Shown here: one piece after another, positions 52,711-64,000 of the stretch
Layout of the letters: each line of letters opens with the position of its first letter
How positions within the stretch are numbered: the first letter of the stretch is position 1
From: Elysia chlorotica
Lineage: Eukaryota > Mollusca > Gastropoda > Plakobranchidae
Direction of reading: 5' to 3'
Assembly (NCBI GenBank): GCA_003991915.1
Contig: RQTK01000210.1
Span: 460,426-524,425, forward strand
DNA: 64,000 nt
Notes under the pieces: generated by a model
What the model was told of the DNA's origin: nothing
What the model saw: only the letters and a program-made list of their open reading frames with translations
The model's database searches: none
Translations under genes and position numbers: made by a program

Positions 52711-55053
52711 GGGGTGGAGTGGCGGACGATCTTTTATGTATGTCAAGCAAAATTTTCATTGATTTTTTTCTCTAATGACACAGCCAATGTGTGCCTTCTG
52801 CATAAAAATACACACAGCAAAAAATAGAGATCAATATCTTACCTACAAACACCAAACAATGAAAATTAAGTAGACTTTCCGACACGGATCTTTAAATCCT
52901 GAAAACTAAAAACACTGTATGTTTGGTTTGGTTTGTTGGTTTCTTAACATTCAACAACAGCAACGGGGCTTTATCCAAAACTTACTGCTGACAATTTTAA
53001 TTGTCTCTACAAATAGATTATGCAGGGATTCCACGCCTTCTGTGTCAGCTTGTCCATTATACAGACATCTCCCCATTTTGAGGGGTACAAAATCCGACAA
53101 TGTATTGATTTCAAGATAACTTAAGTTGTTTTGAGTACCCTTCTGTCCCATTTAGCATTCACTTTTTTTTCCAGACAACTTTGAAAGTGTGGTTATAACT
53201 TTTGTTTTTTCATTGATGTTTAGGTACATGTATTACGTAAACCAAGAAAATGAACCAAATAAAAAATCGGGGGTGTTACAAATAAAGTTTTATTATTAAA
53301 AGTATAACAGTGAAAAATGTGCACACAAAAATGCAATAGTATATATTTTTTTACCTAAAATGAATACACTTATATGTATATGCACGATCGAATCCAGAAC
53401 CAAGGCAATCTTAAGCAGTGCCTGAATCAATTGATTTCTAAGTAATTTCTACACCTTGGTAAAACAGGATCGCCTTGTGAAGAACTTAATTTTTAAACAT
53501 TTCCTGACAATGATTACTTTCCAGATATGATCGTACCATATACATAACATTTTAACATTGATTGCGGATAGAGAATCAGCTGAGGAAAGATTTTGATACA
53601 AAATTTATAAGGAAAGCCCTATTTATAAACAGCTGTGCATGGGAGATGAACAAAAATTTAAACATACAATAAAACTTGAATCATCTTCTTCATTGAGTAT
53701 CTTAATTGTATAAAATGCATTGAAAGGATACAAAGAGACAAGACAATGTTTTTGCTACTGTACTATTTGACTACATTTAAAAGTAAAGATAAAAACACAA
53801 CAAAAAGTTAAGGGCATTAAAAATATGTGCATGTTCAGAATTGCATGCAAAATAAAGCTGAATATTTTGGCACAAAAACAACAATTATGTCAAATAAGTA
53901 GATCATAGAAATAATATCAAAGAAGATAAAAGATGGGTGGGAATGGGGAGTGTTATTTGGGGGATTTGTTTTTGACAAACCTATTTATTTACAAAAATTT
54001 CAGCTCAGAAAACAACAAAACAGGCACTACATCCACAAATCTAAAGAAAAAAAAAGAAAAAAGAAAAAAAGATTTTGATATCTTTGTACAGTGATCACCG
54101 CTTATAACCCTTCCCTGGTCCTCATAGCAAAGTGAACCATATAATGGTAAATGTATAATATCGATAGCTCTATATACTTTATAATTTTATGAGGACCAAA
54201 ATAGTTGTCTGAGCTGGTGGCTAGTCACTGTGGTTATAAAATGTAAATTTTCCAACTTCTGTATAATGTAGCGATGATTGTCTGTAAACTGTAATTTGCT
54301 GTACTGAATCATAAAAATATAGTACGGTAATAAATTACGACCAAATCGTAATGTTGATAAGTCTGTGATTTATTGAGAAAAGAGCAAACTTCAAACCTGC
54401 CTCATTAAATTTCTAAATTGTGGTTTACATTAGCATGTTTTTAGAGGAACCGAAGTAGAATCAGATTTGAACATATTGCACAGGATTTTTGTTATATGAT
54501 GAAATATTAAAGCTAACAGACACACTGTTACATCACATTAAATCCATTTTTTTTTTTTAACACCAAAAAAAACCCCAAAAACATAAGACAACAAAAAGTA
54601 ACAATTTTGACTACTGACACATACACAGAAAAACAGTGGTGAATTCTCATGAGTTTGATTTAATTACAAGCTTCTTTTAGAAATGAGAAAACCCTATAAC
54701 TATTTAAGCATAAGGCACTTGACAATTTTTTTGTTGAGAAAAAGATTATGATGGTGCATAGTTATTTCTATATTGAGTCTATACTCTTGAGCAAAGTTTA
54801 ATTGACAAAACTAAAGGCATTTCATAATAAATTTTGCCTGAATAATCCCTCCCTGTTGTAATTAGGCAAAATGCTGAGCGAAAAGCAAGAAATAAAGGAT
54901 GAAATATGTCTTACTGATTTTATCTTTCATTTTGTTATGAAACTCTAAGGGTGAAATTCCATGTATGGAGTTTTAACTTTAAACATCTTTGCTGCTTTAT
55001 CATAAATTCGTACTTTACTCTGAGATGTTTCATTGCCTTGAACTAAAGACTTC
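52711..55053. other. No gene recognised
   Basis: AT-rich sequence downstream of the SPFH gene, with no long frame. Confidence 0.6.
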
Positions 55054-55060
55054 TGTAAAA

Positions 55061-55175
55061 GCAGGACTGTCAGCTAAGACTGTTGGGGCCTTGATAGCTC
55101 TATTTTTCGCCTAGCTGCTGACCATAAGAACAGAAGCCCAAAAAAGGGTGAGAAAATAGGACAATCAGTCCTGCT
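55061..55175. mobile_element. Short MITE with flanking duplication
   Basis: Ends GCAGGACTG and CAGTCCTGC are inverted; TGTAAAA is present on both sides (55054-55060 and 55176-55182). Similar end pieces occur near 45225-45372 and 51105-51190. Confidence 0.65.
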
Positions 55176-55239
55176 TGTAAAAGAAGTCTATGTGCTGAAA
55201 TAAATCGTTACACACTAAGGCAGTGTTTTAAACATGAAC

Positions 55240-55650
55240 GGCAACAACCTTCTCTTCTTTGGGTAAAATTACATTCAATCTTTCATTTCCTTCTCTGGGT
55301 AAGGTTATATTTGATCTTTCATCTCCTTCTTTGGTTGACATTATTATTTGACTTTTCAGCATCTTTTTTTGGATAACATTACATTCAATCTTTCATTATT
55401 TTCTGTGGGTAACATTGCATTTGATCTTTCATCATCTTTTTTGAATAACATTAAATTGGATCTTTCATTGTCTTTTTTCAATAACATTAAATTGGATTTC
55501 ATTGTCTTTTTTCAATGACATTAAATTGGATCTCTCATTGTCTTTTTTCAATAACATTAAATTGGATCTTTCATTATCTTTTTTTCAAATAACATTACAT
55601 TGGATCTTTCATCATTTCCTTTGGGTAACATAACATTCCATCTTTCAATG
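55240..55650. repeat. ~36-40-bp tandem repeat next to the SPFH 3' end
   Basis: About eleven diverged units around AACATTAAATTGGATCTTTC. It begins right after the last exon, so it would lie in the 3' UTR or just past it. Confidence 0.85.
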
Positions 55651-55669
55651 AGCATGAATAATGCAAAAG

Positions 55670-55675
55670 TTTATT
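55670..55675 (-). promoter_or_regulatory. AATAAA overlapping the SPFH stop codon
   Basis: The last base of the TGA stop is the first base of AATAAA on the minus strand. If used for polyadenylation the 3' UTR would be very short; use is unproven. Confidence 0.3.
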
Positions 55676-55916
55676 CAGGGTGAGTATGCACCCAAATTCT
55701 GATAGGCGTATGTGAAACGTAAGTTGTCTCTGTTGTCGGCGAGTGCATGTGCGTAGATATACGAGAGTTTGACAGCCTCGTCAGAAATGTTGAAGCTGGA
55801 AAAAACTGTCCTCAGGGCGTCCTGTTGAGCTTTTTCCAGCATGGTAGACTTGTCTGCCTGGGCCTTGGCTCGGATGACTCGGTCCTGGGCTCTCGCTGCC
55901 TGCTTCAGCTCTTCGG
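55675..55916 (-). CDS. SPFH gene last exon: coiled coil, C-terminus and stop
   Basis: The acceptor is CTCCACCAG. It encodes EELKQAARAQDRVIRAKAQA, then NISDEAVKLSYIYAHAL and an end at NLGAYSP. The TGA stop is at 55677-55675. Confidence 0.9.
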
Positions 55917-58900
55917 CTGGTGGAGGAAGGAAAATCAGATTGAGAGAAGTAAGGTAACGTAAGGTAAACTTCATTCATCAAGTTAGGAAATTTGTTTTGG
56001 GCATTGAAAATTCAACATAAAAGAGAAAGAAAAACCCTTTTCAGATTCTTGACATGGTTGATTTAACGTTCAAAATATGGGATGAAAACAACGTATGTAA
56101 GACAACAAAAAAAGAGAGAGATTGATTAGATTAATCCAATGAATTCAATGCAAAAAAATAATTGTTATCAACTCAACACTTGTTTTGTTGACTTTTTGTT
56201 GTTGCATTTAGCAATTCTTTTACTGCTGTGTAAGATATGGTAAACCATGGTAAAAATTGGTTAAAAACAGCAGCAAACCTTGATTTTTTATGTCCTGTGC
56301 CATTCGCTCCGTTCTCTTGACCTCAATCGCTTTCTGCTGGTAGAACAACTCTCTGTCAGCCTCCACCTAGCAAGTCCAGGATAAGACGTTAGAAAGTCAT
56401 TAGCTTTGTAAAAAAATTTCAATTTCCAATCACAAAACAACAGTAAAGAAATTCACACACCATTGCAAGTCTCGCATTGCTACAGGAACCTTCAAGAACG
56501 ACCAAAAGTTAAAGTTTACCTTAACTAAGCTACTGTGGAAACGTCTTTTGGATAGCCTGACAATTTACTTTGTAGTTGTATATACAAACATGCACTTTTT
56601 GTCAGGGTAGGAAAATGGGCGGGGGTTGTGATTACCTCAATGACATCAAAGTATACTAGACTATTAAGATATACCACTGGCTACAAAAGTGCCCACATTA
56701 ACCAGCAGCGCCCTCTATGAAATTACGCGGAAGATGCAGCCTGTGGTTCCAAATGATACTATTGTTTATTGTGCGTTGGTATTGGAGTTTCGTTTTCAAC
56801 TTCAAGATTTCAACAAATGAAGTGAACTTAAAAAAACAATTGTTGAGAAGAAAAGAAGCAAAAACGAATATTGCGTTCCGATTGATTACACTTAATCTAG
56901 ACAACACAATCCTGAATTATCATCTTTTAGACTCCCATTCAATCCTGAGAGTTCATTTTCGTTCTCAGTCTAGATCTAGAATCTAGATACATGCAGAGCC
57001 GTAGTTTAGGCCAATAATCTAGATCTAGAATGTATACCCTTTCAAAAACTAATTCTTAGATAAAATTTTGACTTTTACCTACCTAAGACCAACAGAGTGT
57101 TAAAAAATCGAGAATCCGTATATAACAAGCCAGTAAGATTTTTTAAATTATGGTAATGAAAACTGTTCATATACCAGGCAACAGAAAACGACCATATGTT
57201 TTCAAAAACATGTAAATGTGTGAAGATTATAAAGCAGGCGTGGCGATATAGAACAGCTGTCAAGCTAACAAAATCTGTGATTGGTAATGCACTTGTACTT
57301 GGTTTAAAAAAAAAATCCCTATCTCTACCTTTCAATGTAAGTGGCAGTGACAGAGAATGATGATCACAACCCATGATGATCATCATGATCTGATGTGAAA
57401 TGGAAAGCAGATATATCTAAAATCTAGATCTAGATTTATGGGTAGTTTTACACTTTAAAATGTGTTTGACCCGTCGTGTTTCTAACAATGTTTACTGAGA
57501 AAGTGGGCATTACTCAAGCCGGTGTCCGCGTAAAAACATAGGTGGCTCTGTCAATGGGTAGAGGACGTTTTCTAAATAAGGCTTAATAGGAAGTGAACAG
57601 TCTGGGTTATTCTAGTCTTTGATAACATCTAGGTACACTGATGTAATGTTAGGAGGTACTGTGTTATCAGCACTGAGACACACATGGCTTTAACGATCTT
57701 GTACCCAACAATTATTGAAGATAAACAAGCTAGTTCTTCGAGTCTAAGGTATACTGTATAAACCTAAAGATTCTTCTTTTTTGTGCATTATGTATGAACA
57801 CAAAATTATGTCTCTGGTCTGTGTTACCTGCAGAACATTAGACACATTGATTGTTTCCTGAAGCCAAAACACTCCTTTATTGTTACATGATTGTTCCCTG
57901 AAGCCAAAACACTCCTTTATTGTTACATGATTGTTTCCTGAAGCCAAAACACTCCTTTATTGTTACATGATTGTTCCCTGAAGCCAAAACACTCCTTTAT
58001 TGTTACATGATTGTTCCCTGACGCCAAAACACTCCTTTATTGTTACATGATTGTTTCCTGAAGCCAAAACACTCCTTTATTGTTACATGATTGTTCCCTG
58101 AAGCCATCCCCCATTGTTTATCTTAGTGCATTATACAGTACTGAGTCGCTGTAAAGCTGATTTGTGACTTGAAGAGAAATGTAAATAGTTATCCCTAAAT
58201 CACTGTCCTAGCGGTAGTTGTGTATACAAACATGCACTTTGTGTGAGGGTTTTCCACTGATTATCTTCCACTTCAAGCCTTTTTGTGTTGGTAAAAAAAA
58301 AACGGCCACTTGTGTAGGTAAAAACAAAACTGCCACGTTACAATTGAGCGGGCTTATTATCCTGGAGAATATAAAAATTTTCTTCTTTTTTTTTGTACTT
58401 GTTCTGATTTTTCTCCAGTGTGTATTACCTACAGAACAAACCAGTACAACCTGAGTACAATACAACAAACTCTGATTCAAAGAACACCCTAAATTCAACT
58501 TACAGATAAAAATCTCTAATTTTTCTTCTTTTCCTTTTACCCAAAAACTGTCATTTAAACAACCAACTAATCTCAATGTCATACACACCCTCAGATCCAA
58601 CAAACCAAGTGTAGGCAAGCTTTTATTGCATACCAGACACTAAGTGTAGTTTAAAATAAGATCACTAAAGACTTGCAGGCTGGTCGCTACAGAATAACAT
58701 TTCTCGCACCAGTCATGTCTGACATCTAGTTGTAGTGTAGTAAACTGCAGAACAATTTAAACCTTGATTGTTACCTGAAGCCAAAATATTTCGTTATTGT
58801 TACATGATTGTTTCCTGAAGAACAACAAACAGAATATGAGATGATGGTTACCTGCAAAACAATAGAAACACTTAGTTACTGTTACATGATTGTTCCCTGA

Positions 58901-61900
58901 AGATGATGGTTACCTGCAGGCCAAAACACTTAGTTAATGTTACATGATTGTTCCCTGAAGATGATGGTTACCTGCAGGCCAAAACACTTAGTTAATGTTA
59001 CATGATTGTCCCCTGAAGATGATGGTTACCTGCAGGCCAAAACACTTAGTTAATGTTACATGATTGTCCCCTGAAGATGATGGTTACCTGCAGGCCAAAA
59101 CACTTAGTTAATGTTACATGATTGTCCCCTGAAGATGATGGTTACCTGCAGGCCAAAACACTTAGTTAATGTTACATGATTGTCCCCTGAAGATGATGGT
59201 TACCTGCAGGCCAAAACACTTAGTTAATGTTACATGATTGTCCCCTGAAGATGATGGTTACCTGCAGGCCAAAACACTTAGTTAATGTTACATGATTGTC
59301 CCCTGAAGATGATGGTTACCTGCAGGCCAAAACACTTAGTTAATGTTACATGATTGTCCCCTGAAGATGATGGTTACCTGCAGGCCAAAACACTTAGTTA
59401 ATGTTACATGATTGTCCCCTGAAGATGATGGTTACCTGCAGGCCAAAACACTTAGTTAATGTTACATGATTGTCCCCTGAAGATGATGGTTACCTGCAGG
59501 CCAAAACACTTAGTTAATGTTACATGATTGTTCCCTGAAGATGATGGTTACCTGCAGGCCAAAACACTTAGTTAATGTTACATGATACTCCTTTATTGTT
59601 ACACGATTGTTTCCTGAAGCCAAAACACTTGTTATTGTTACATGATTGTTCCCTGAAGCCAAAACACTCCTTTATTGTTACATGATTGTTCCCATGTACG
59701 CCAAAACACTCCTTTATTGTTACATGATATGTGGTTCCTGAAGCCAAAACACTTTTATTGTTACATGATTGTTCCCTGAAGCCAAAACACTCCTTTATTG
59801 TTACATGATTGTTCCCTGACGCCAAAACACTCCTTTATTGTTACATGATTGTTTCCTGAAGCCAAAACACTCCTTTATTGTTACATGATTGTTTCCTGAA
59901 GCCAAAACACTCCTTTATTGTTACATGATTGTTCCCTGAAGTAAAAACACTCCTTTATTGTTACATGATTGTTACCTGAAGCTAAAACACTCCTTTATTG
60001 TTACATGATTGTTCCCTGAAGTAAAAACACTCCTTTACTGTTACATAATTGTTTCCTGATGGCAAAACACTTTGATATTTTTACATGATTGTTCCATGAA
60101 GAACAGCAAGCAGATTATAAGATGATGGTTACCTGCAGAACAATCTTCTGGACGTGTCTGTCCATCACCGTCTCCGGTATTGTGATGGCGCCCAGCTGGA
60201 AGTATTTGACCGTCACATGGTGCCCTTGACGGCAGCTGCCGATTGGTCGACACGCTGCCTGACCGCAGTCCACGTCCCGCTTGCCACACTTGTCTGGGCA
60301 GCAGGAGTCACAGCAGTCACCTGGGGACACAGGGTAGTTATAATAATGATGGTGGTGATGGTGATGGTGATGGTGGTGATGATGACAGTGGTGGTGATGA
60401 TGATGATTATAGTGGTGGTGATGATGATGGTGTGATAAAGATGATGATGGTGATGGTAGCGATGATGATAGTGGTGGTGGTGTTGATGGTGATGATTACA
60501 ACCTGAAATTGAATAAACCTCATCCAATTTCTTCTTTGGTCTACATTTTGTCGACATTCTTATTAAGTATGTGTTAAAAGACTAAAAAAAATGGTATCTC
60601 TCCCAACTGAGTCCAAATATTACCACAATGTTGCAAAACACAGGCTGTAAACCCAACGTTGCAAGCTGATATAAGTCAGCAAGCATCTGATGAGCATCAG
60701 GGAGTGAAAAATAAACAGTTGAATACTGCCTGTGACTGACTGTGTATTGCGATACACATATTACATACTATATGGGATTTACTTCACGTTTCCTCTTTGC
60801 CTGTCTGATAAATTCACTCTGTGATAGCAATAAAATCTCTCTGTTGTAGTAATAAATTCACCTAGTGTCAGTACTTTTATTCATAGTCAATACAACAGCA
60901 TGAATATCTCTCTCTCTCTCTGTGCCAAAAACATAACCAATCTGTGTCAGTTGAGGGTCCAGAGTTTCAAGCTCATCACAATAATCACTTATCTCACCTG
61001 ACAGAGTTTGACGGATGCTGGTCAAAATGTCGGCCTCCACCTTCTGCCTGTGCAGCCGGTACTGCTCCAGTGTAAACTTGACCGCCACGTTCTTCACCGC
61101 GCTCTCCACCAGGCTGTTGATGACTTTATAGTAACCATGGTGATACTTCTGGAACAACCGTGGTACTTCATCACGCCTGGAGAGGACAGCAGGAAAACAC
61201 TATTATTTAAGTTAGTGTTCACCAAAAAAAAACAATGTATGTAAAAGAAGAGATGAAAACATTGGAAAACTAAGGTTCACAGAACCTTTAAAAACCATGT
61301 TATATATATGTTAATATTTTCAGACAGGAAAGAATAACATAAAGCAATGTCATATATATAAGTCAACATCTTAAGAATTAGACAAGACAGCAATTAAATA
61401 TAATATTATTGTTGGTCAATAGTTTCAAACAAGACAGAACAAGATTTAAAAAAAAAAAACGTGTATATTTGTCAATGTATTCAAACAAGACAGGACAACA
61501 TTTGAAACCAACGTTATATTATTATGTCAATGTTTTCAGACCAACATTCAAAAACAAAGAATTAAAGTCAATCTTTTAAGTCAAGACCAGACAGTATAAA
61601 AAAACAAAACAAATGTATGATTTATATTAGACTATGATTATAGACACTCAGACAGGACAGACAACATTAAAAAACGTAATTAGTCAATGATTTCAGACCA
61701 AGACTAGACTACATTTAAAGACAATGTTATAATATATCACTATGAAATATTTTCAGACTAAGATTAAACAACATTTAAAAAACAATTCTATATAATATGT
61801 AAGTCAATACTTTCAGATAGAACAGCATTTATACATTTTTTTATATATAAGTCAGTGTTTGCAGGCAGGACAGAACAGCAATAAAAACAAGTTATAAATA

Positions 61901-62114
61901 TGCTGCAGACTGTTTGACGCATTGACATGCTCTTGTGCTAGCAATCCTTTACATTGATCTGCACACCTTCCATTTAAAAATTATCAATATCAAAGCTTTT
62001 ACCTTTTATAAACTAAAAAGCACATCCCCCAAATAATGAACAAACAAAGAATACGCCTTAAAACATGATAACTAATAATAATAATAATTATAATAATAAT
62101 AATAATAATAATAA

Positions 62115-62145
<31 letters not shown>

Positions 62146-62556
62146 AAGAAGAAGAAGAAGAAGAAGAAGAAGAAGAAGAAGAAGAAGAAGAAGAAGAAGA
62201 AGAAGAAGAAGAAGAAGAAGAAGAAGAAGAAGAAGAAGAAGAAGAAGAAAAAAAAAAAGAAGAAAAAGAAGAAGAGTAATGATAAAAAAAAAATAATAAT
62301 ACTATCCACTGTACTAGAACTCACTTAAGGAAATACTGCAGCGTGATATCAATCTCGATTGACAGTCCAGTGTCATCGGAAACGTCCAGACTTTGCTGGA
62401 CGAAGTGGGCGGTGGCGTCGAACCTGATCAGCTCGTCTTGTGGAGCGAGGAGGTAGCAGCCTCCATCATAGACAGTGCTGTAGTCAACCGCTTCAGTCCA
62501 GGTGTTCTTGGAGAGGGCGTACTGAGAGAGGATAGACAAAACTTAATATTAAAGTG

Positions 62557-62636
<80 letters not shown>

Positions 62637-63919
62637 TATAATAATAATAATATTGATAATAATGCAAATAATAATATTTATAGTACGCTTCACCTGGGAA
62701 CAAAAGATCACAGAGCTTTAAATAGTTATTATGCATTTCGAATGGGATATACAGGTTGTTCATTTTGAATTTAAGTTTATCGTTGCTATCATTTTATCAA
62801 TGTCGCGGTCAATTATAAAAGAATGAAAGTTTTTTACTACAACATCAACATGTTGTATAAATAACAAAACATGTCTGAAAGACATAGAAAAGGAGTGTAA
62901 AGTACTTTCCCTTGTCTTAATTAAATGTTATACTTAAGTTTGTGCTGGTTGTTTTTTTTTTCTTTCTGAATTATAAAAAAACCCATCAAAGTTAATTGGT
63001 GTTGTTGTTGTTTTTTTACGGAATTTTTAAAAGTGTTCACTTTACACATTCAGGAAATGAGAACAACATATTTTTCTGAATATCTCCAAACTGACAATTC
63101 CGAAAATTCGATGCTTTTCCCCAGCACCTACACAAACAGTCCACAAAGACATAGATAAACCTGATGGTACTTCACCAGTTGTGCCAAATTAACCATTATT
63201 TCTTTTATTGAACTTAAGCATGTAAGGCGACATATCGCGTATAGTATTAAGTAACAAATATAACCCCTTGACAGAAGTTTACAAAGTCTGAACTTCCAAC
63301 ATAAATTTACGGAAAATTGGTATTTCTGATTCCACACAGACATAGACCAACCTGATGGTACTCCACATAGACGAAGCTCTTGGGCAGCAGTATAACCAGC
63401 AGCAGGAGACCCAGGCAGAACAGAACGGTGAAGAGAACTATGAGTTTCCTGGTGGGGGAGCCCTGCACCAGGGCAAGGATGCCGAGTCTGAGACAGGTTA
63501 AAAAAGAAAAGGTAATCGAAGTGAATTTAAGTCTAGTAGTACATTGTCTTTTGTACCCTTATACGTAGAGTGTTCTCTACGTATCCCCATTTTTTTTTTT
63601 AATTAGTCAAAATAGATATCTTGATATAACAGTGATTTAATATTATGCCATGCGATTGATGCAACATATCTTTACATTCCCCGCCTAGAGAAAAGTAAAA
63701 ATGATAACAAGCTGTTTAAAATAATCAACTTTTTTTGGTTTATGAACTAGCTATTTTGTCTTTTAAGATTAAAGTTTCATGACACATGTTTTAATTTCTA
63801 GAAGAAAAAAAGTGTAATAGAACTGGCTCCAATAACTGTCACACATGAGAAAAAGTTTCACCTCTTAGGCCTTTCCTCTCCATCTTCCACTGAAACCTCA
63901 TCTGTTGGATGCTCCACAT
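55675..63919 (-). CDS. SPFH/Band 7 (prohibitin-homology) domain membrane protein, 5' end beyond the window
   Basis: Exons in transcript order: 63919-63862, 63487-63352, 62521-62325, 61176-60998, 60320-60133, 56366-56279, 55916-55675. They join in one frame of 361 residues plus stop. Visible order: acidic leader; basic RPKR and TRK; one membrane helix at about 34-53; an SPFH-type domain with DGGCYLLAPQDELIRFDATA and SIEIDITLQYFL; a cysteine-rich insert (eight Cys, 192-219); the LGAITIPETVMD strand; and an Ala/Gln/Lys-rich coiled coil. SPFH proteins usually oligomerise at membranes as scaffolds. The positive charge before the helix, the cysteines and one NIS sequon (Asn324) suggest a cytoplasmic N-terminus and a lumenal or extracellular domain; this is inference. 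The fold is recognised by pattern only, and no closer family is named. Confidence 0.75.
56279..56366 (-). CDS. SPFH gene exon, start of coiled coil
   Basis: The acceptor is TTGCTAG and the donor GTTTGC. It encodes VEADRELFYQQKAIEVKRTE and RMAQDIKNQ, with phase 0 in and phase 1 out. The sequence is helical and charged. Confidence 0.85.
57848..58106 (-). repeat. 40-bp tandem repeats, left block
   Basis: About six near-perfect 40-base units with the core CCAAAACACTCCTTTATTG, in an SPFH intron. A donor-like TTACCTGCAGAAC sits just left at 57826. It produces spurious minus-strand frames. Confidence 0.9.
58840..59585 (-). repeat. 58-bp tandem array containing the SPFH exon donor, about 13 units
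   Basis: On the minus strand each unit has CTGCAG followed by GTAACCATCATC, the same as the real donor below 60133. Twelve consecutive unit steps of 58 bases run from 58902 to 59540, with one longer unit before them. The rest of the unit is shared with the flanking 40-bp repeats. Confidence 0.93.
59586..60075 (-). repeat. 40-bp tandem repeats, right block
   Basis: About 11-12 units of the same 40-base repeat, ending about 60 bases from exon 60133-60320. More diverged than the left block, with small insertions near 59690 and 59730. Confidence 0.9.
60133..60320 (-). CDS. SPFH gene exon with cysteine-rich insert
   Basis: The acceptor is TGTCCCCAG and the donor GTAACC (phase 0). The first half encodes DCCDSCCPDKCGKRDVDCGQ and AACRPIGSC, eight cysteines. 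The second half returns to the SPFH pattern (VKYFQLGAITIPETVMDRHV). The donor sequence is repeated about 13 times in the next intron. Confidence 0.9.
60334..60497. repeat. GATGGT-type trinucleotide repeat in SPFH intron
   Basis: Interrupted GAT/GGT units just above exon 60133-60320 on the plus-strand map. Confidence 0.92.
60998..61176 (-). CDS. SPFH gene exon, middle of the domain
   Basis: The acceptor is CCTCTCCAG and the donor GTGAGA. It encodes RDEVPRLFQKYHHGYYKVIN, SLVESAVKNVAVKFTLEQYR and HRQKVEADILTSIRQTLS. The helical stretch before V-E-A-D-I fits the SPFH fold. Confidence 0.9.
61260..61905. repeat. Diverged ~60-70-bp tandem repeat in SPFH intron
   Basis: Recurring pieces such as GTCAATGTTTTCAGAC, GACAGGACAGAACA and AACATTTAAAAAC at irregular spacing. 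Old, AT-rich. Confidence 0.6.
62070..62300. repeat. (AAT)n then (AAG)n next to SPFH exon
   Basis: About 50 AAG units ending 25 bases from the exon donor at 62324; could hinder assembly and expression. Confidence 0.97.
62325..62521 (-). CDS. SPFH gene exon, N-terminal half of the SPFH domain
   Basis: The acceptor is CTCTCTCAG and the donor GTGAGT (phase 2). It encodes the STVYDGGCYLLAPQDELIRF segment and IEIDITLQYFLK, the strand pattern expected at the start of Band 7 domains. TAA and AAG trinucleotide tracts flank it on both sides. Confidence 0.88.
62558..62680. repeat. (TAA)n next to SPFH exon acceptor
   Basis: About 30 units, about 37 bases upstream of the exon on the minus strand. Confidence 0.96.
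62681..63138. other. SPFH intron, nothing else seen
   Basis: AT-rich intron sequence. Confidence 0.6.
63139..63179 (-). repeat. Second copy of an SPFH exon donor junction
   Basis: Matches the end of exon 63487-63352 and the start of its intron (63331-63370) over about 38 bases with few mismatches, including TACCATCAG followed by GTT. Offset 192 bases, inside the intron. Confidence 0.8.
63352..63487 (-). CDS. SPFH gene exon with transmembrane helix
   Basis: The acceptor is CTGTCTCAG and the donor GTTGGT. It encodes LGILALVQGSPTRK, the helix LIVLFTVLFCLGLLLLVILL and PKSFVYVEYHQ. The exon end and donor recur at 63139-63179. Confidence 0.88.
63862..63919 (-). CDS. SPFH gene, first exon visible (not the start)
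   Basis: The acceptor is TTTTTTCAG just above 63919 and the donor is GTGAAA below 63862. It encodes VEHPTDEVSVEDGEERPKR with phase 1 in and phase 2 out. It has no in-frame Met, so at least one upstream exon lies within 63920-64000 or beyond the edge. Confidence 0.7.
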
Positions 63920-64000
63920 CTGAAAAAATGTGCAATAAAATAATATTTGTAGCCCTAATATAGCTAGTTTTCATGGCCCATAATGCACATTTCAACACTT

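Noticed and set aside
54090..54250. Possible MITE with GGTCCTCATA/TATGAGGACC inner inverted pieces
   Set aside because: Outer ends do not pair as inverted repeats and the stem is short.
58840..59585. CRISPR-like regular array
   Set aside because: Units are contiguous with no unique spacers, and the setting is an animal intron.
57744..59825. Minus-strand frames with NNHVTIKECFGF repeats
   Set aside because: Intronic 40-bp repeat read-through within the SPFH gene.

Overview
The window looks like nuclear DNA of an animal, most likely a mollusc and probably a gastropod. Genes are split by long AT-rich introns. There are many CT/GA, GATA, CTGT and trinucleotide microsatellites and numerous tRNA-derived SINE copies. 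One gene is a lophotrochozoan-style nicotinic-receptor-like subunit. The species cannot be named from sequence alone. There is no bacterial gene organisation and no CRISPR array.

Layout. 1-24.3 kb: no gene recognised; microsatellites, SINEs, palindromic MITEs, local duplications, a diverged tandem array (17.8-18.7 kb) and a decayed LINE fragment (20.4-20.8 kb). 24.37-38.40 kb, plus strand: a Cys-loop ligand-gated ion channel in nine recognisable exons with consistent splice phases, from signal peptide to stop. The exon expected to carry binding loop C was not found. A 423-base assembly gap lies in its second intron. 38.4-55.6 kb: a roughly 17 kb spacer with no supported gene, holding SINEs, a 37-bp AT-rich array, a 13-bp minisatellite and MITEs. 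55.68-63.92 kb, minus strand: seven exons of a single-pass membrane protein with an SPFH/Band 7 domain and a coiled coil. Its first exon(s) lie beyond the right edge. The two genes converge, and nothing shows that they work together.

The most unusual signal is shared by both genes. Many exon-intron junctions have been copied locally, splice signal included. In the receptor gene, one 5' splice site sits in about 34 copies of a 45-bp repeat, one 3' splice site in five copies of a 65-bp repeat, and two further junctions are present twice. In the SPFH gene, one 5' splice site is copied into a 58-bp repeat about 13 times and another is present twice. A sixth receptor-gene case beside the assembly gap is probably an assembly artefact. 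The introns are therefore full of decoy splice sites.

Second theme: a SINE family with one conserved body, at least two different tRNA-like heads and, in several copies, a poly(G) tract directly 5' of the head. All coordinates, repeat counts and identities were made by eye; no database search was run.
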